Positions 14,045 to 16,144 of a stretch of 16,144 nucleotides of DNA are shown here, piece by piece; the first letter of the stretch is position 1, and every line of letters starts with the position of its first letter. The notes under the pieces were generated by a model. That model made no database searches. It saw nothing but the letters and a program-made list of their open reading frames with translations, and had not been told where the DNA came from. Location of the stretch: contig JAZULL010000020.1 of NCBI GenBank assembly GCA_045603085.1, positions 1-16,144 of the forward strand, written 5' to 3'. A program made the translations under genes and the position numbers. The DNA is from SVQP01 sp045603085 (GTDB taxonomy: Bacteria; Bacillota; Clostridia; Oscillospirales; CAG-272).

Positions 14045-15106
14045 ATGCATCAGAACTACGGTCTTGACATTACTAATCGCACCGATCTGGTGGGCATTTG
14101 CTACACCATGTGGTTCAACGCCGTACTGGGAAGCGGCCAAGGCCCCGTTACCAACGTCTCAAACGTGGCCGAGCTGACCGAGAAATACGGTTGGAGTGAG
14201 CAATACGGCTTTGGAAACGCACAGGAGCAACACAACGATCTTGGCAAATTCCACTATTGGAGCGAGCCTGCGCAGGGCTACTACCGCTCCACCGATAAGG
14301 CCGCCATTCGCCACAATCTGACACTTTTGCAAAATGCGGGTGTGGATTTCTTGATCCTGGACTTCACCTTTGTAGGCGGTAATACCCATAAAAACCAACA
14401 GTTTTGGGACAGCCACGTGGAATACTCCACCGTCGCCTTGCTTGACACCATGGTTGAGATGCGTGCCGAAGGTCTCTGCACCCCTTACGTAGTCATGTGG
14501 CCCAACACCCCCGACGCCTTCCCCGTTTTCTACGAGAAATTTTACGGGCAGGAAAAATGGAAGGATTGCTTTGTGTATCGCGACGGCAAGCCCTTTATTC
14601 TGCATTGGCGTTATAAGACCAATGAAACCGACCTTTTCACAACCCGCGCCATGTACGGCCTGCAGGGCACGGTCGACATGGGGCAATGGAGCTATCTTGA
14701 GCCTGACAACCGCTCCACGGTATGCTATGATGCCAACGGAAATGCCGAGCAGGTGGGCGTTTCGGTGGCTATGCAATCCACCTACATGTCACACACCCAA
14801 ACAGCGCACGGCAGACAGGGCGGTCGCTTCTGGCACGCGCAATGGCAGACCGCCTTTGACGTGCACCCCAAGATCGTGACGCTGACCTGGTGGAACGAAT
14901 GGTGCGCACAGCTGTTCTGCGTGGACGGCAAATACGTGTTCACAGACAACTTTAATCAGGAATACAGCCGCGACATCGAGCCCATGAAGGGCGGTCACGG
15001 CGACCTTTACTACCGCTGGCTTTGCGAGTATATCCGCGCCTATAAGTCGCATCTGCCCTGCCCTGTTTTGACACACAACACCGAAAAGGAGAATAACGGC
15101 TTATGA
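14045..15106 (+). CDS. GH71/99-like glycoside hydrolase family protein
   Basis: A 353 aa (beta/alpha)-barrel-like protein. Family hints: HYWSEPAQGYYRS at 70-82 followed by AIRHNLTLLQNAGVDFLILDFTF (87-109, shortened here as NAGVDFLILDFTF), and the WNEW motif (283-286, Glu285) near the C-terminus; this set recurs in GH71/GH99-like and WbsX-type proteins that act on glycans. Glu74 and Glu285 are the best candidate acids, but I cannot assign a catalytic mechanism. There is no signal peptide, although relatives often are secreted, so it may act in the cytoplasm on imported sugar. ATG follows AAGGAGAACGAAA. Its TGA stop overlaps the ATG of the next gene (ATGA), so the two are coupled. Confidence 0.7.
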   Translation: MHQNYGLDITNRTDLVGICYTMWFNAVLGSGQGPVTNVSNVAELTEKYGWSEQYGFGNAQEQHNDLGKFHYWSEPAQGYYRSTDKAAIRHNLTLLQNAGVDFLILDFTFVGGNTHKNQQFWDSHVEYSTVALLDTMVEMRAEGLCTPYVVMWPNTPDAFPVFYEKFYGQEKWKDCFVYRDGKPFILHWRYKTNETDLFTTRAMYGLQGTVDMGQWSYLEPDNRSTVCYDANGNAEQVGVSVAMQSTYMSHTQTAHGRQGGRFWHAQWQTAFDVHPKIVTLTWWNEWCAQLFCVDGKYVFTDNFNQEYSRDIEPMKGGHGDLYYRWLCEYIRAYKSHLPCPVLTHNTEKENNGL

Positions 15107-16144
15107 TTTTGGAAAAAGCCAAGGAAACCATGACCTCTCGCCAGCGCGTGCGCAAAACGTTTGAATTTGAAAAAACAGACCGCGTACCCATTGGTTACGA
15201 CGCCAACGCCGGCATTCACGCCAGGCTTTGCACAGCACTTGGTGTGGCAGCTAACGATATGGAGGGGCTATATCAGGCGTTAGGGGTAGACACTCGCTCC
15301 ATCGGTGCGCCCTATATCGGACCGCAGCTGCACAAGGTACCAAAGGACCGCATGGTCAATCAGCTCGAGGGCTGTATCATGCGCTGGGTGGAGCATGCCA
15401 GCGGCGGATATTGGGATTTTTGCGACTTCCCCCTGAAAGATGCCGAGGACGCGCTGTTTGATGCCTTCCCCATTCCCAACCCCGACCATTTCGACTACGA
15501 TGCTGCGTTAGCATTAGCCAAAAGCTACGGTGGCCAATATGCGTTGTACGTAGGCGACCCCGGTACGCCCGACATCATCAACTCCAACGGCCGTATCATG
15601 GGTATGGAGGACGTGCTGTGCCATCTGATTTTAGATGATGAGGCCGCCATGTCATTTATGCGCCGCCGTGCCGCATTTCAGCTTGCGGTTATGGAAAGGC
15701 TGCTTGATAAATGCCGCGGATATATCGATTTCGTATGGCTGGGCGAGGATCTTGGCACACAGATCGCGCCCATGATCAGCCTTGACCTTTACAGAGAGCA
15801 GATCAAACCCATTCACAAGCAGTTTATCGACCTTTCCGCCGCGCACGGTCTGCCTTCCATGATGCACTCCTGCGGCAGCAGCTCTTGGTTTTATGAGGAT
15901 CTGATATCCATCGGCCTGCGCGGTGTGGACACCTTACAGCCCGAGGCGACCAATATGTCCCCCTCTTATCTTGCCGAGCACTTTGGCGGCAGACTCAATT
16001 TCCGCGGCTGCATCTCCACCGCAGGTCCGCTTGCCTACGGCACTGCCCGGGACACCGAGCGCGTTTGCCGGGAGACGCTTGAAACCATGATGGCAGTGCG
16101 CGGCTACCACTTCGCCCCCACCCACGCCATCCAGGACAACTCCC
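15103..16144 (+). CDS. Uroporphyrinogen decarboxylase (URO-D) superfamily protein, partial
   Basis: An open frame of 347 codons that continues past the right edge, so the protein is C-terminally cut here. It starts at ATG 15103 inside the stop of the upstream gene. Clear URO-D/MtaA family pattern: RQRVRKTFEFEKTDRVPIGY near the N-terminus, MMHSCGSS at 253-260, GVDTLQPEATNMSPSYLAEHFG (shortened here as GVDTLQPEA), GCISTAGPLAYGT from 302 and HAIQDN at the edge. His255, Cys257 and Cys303 match the His-x-Cys...Cys zinc site of cobamide-dependent methyltransferases (MtaA, CmuA) rather than a plain heme enzyme. Real heme synthesis looks unlikely in this glycan-type operon; a role in methyl transfer or sugar-linked chemistry is inference. 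No frameshift seen. Confidence 0.85.
   Translation, partial: MILEKAKETMTSRQRVRKTFEFEKTDRVPIGYDANAGIHARLCTALGVAANDMEGLYQALGVDTRSIGAPYIGPQLHKVPKDRMVNQLEGCIMRWVEHASGGYWDFCDFPLKDAEDALFDAFPIPNPDHFDYDAALALAKSYGGQYALYVGDPGTPDIINSNGRIMGMEDVLCHLILDDEAAMSFMRRRAAFQLAVMERLLDKCRGYIDFVWLGEDLGTQIAPMISLDLYREQIKPIHKQFIDLSAAHGLPSMMHSCGSSSWFYEDLISIGLRGVDTLQPEATNMSPSYLAEHFGGRLNFRGCISTAGPLAYGTARDTERVCRETLETMMAVRGYHFAPTHAIQDNS

Overview
The window looks like a chromosomal segment of an anaerobic gut-type Firmicute (class Clostridia, Oscillospirales-like). I infer this from the rpmH-rnpA-yidD-yidC-jag gene order, strong AGGAGG ribosome binding sites, TTGACA/TATAAT promoters with 17-18 base spacing, an RsgI/anti-sigma-like gene fused in operon with an ECF sigma factor, and interspersed GC-rich hairpin repeats of a kind I associate with these genomes. 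Taxonomy cannot be fixed from sequence reading alone.

Layout. (1) 1-3870, minus strand: the conserved ribosomal protein L34 / RNase P protein / YidD / YidC insertase / Jag operon, read from a strong promoter near 3850 to a perfect hairpin terminator at 21-50. dnaA and DnaA boxes, usually next door, are absent. (2) 3898-5440, minus: a MATE family efflux pump with its own promoter. (3) 5520-7870, minus: an ECF sigma factor and a translationally coupled membrane-anchored partner, probably its anti-sigma factor, closed by a hairpin terminator. (4) 7896-9968, plus: holA (DNA polymerase III delta subunit) and a ribokinase-like sugar kinase, divergent from the sigma operon and ended by a strong terminator. 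(5) 9976-12011, minus: a lipoprotein and a TIM-barrel sugar isomerase/epimerase in one operon. (6) 12095-13616: tRNA-Trp followed at once by a 60 base perfect palindrome, then a roughly 1.1 kb AT-rich, repeat-laden segment carrying one unknown gene, bounded by two 155/156 base direct repeats. This is the accessory part of the window. (7) 13792-16144, plus: promoter, a 41-codon small ORF, a GH71/99-like glycosidase-type protein and a URO-D superfamily protein that runs off the window.

The housekeeping part handles membrane protein insertion and tRNA maturation. The right half (kinase, isomerase, lipoprotein, GH-like protein) suggests a carbohydrate-using lifestyle. The most unusual object is the tRNA-Trp-linked cassette: the first direct repeat contains an inverted, slightly rearranged copy of the tRNA 3' end, and the second repeat carries the same inverted tRNA fragment although no tRNA lies beside it. 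YidC is also atypical: a long secreted-type N-terminal extension and a glutamate where the classical insertase arginine should be.
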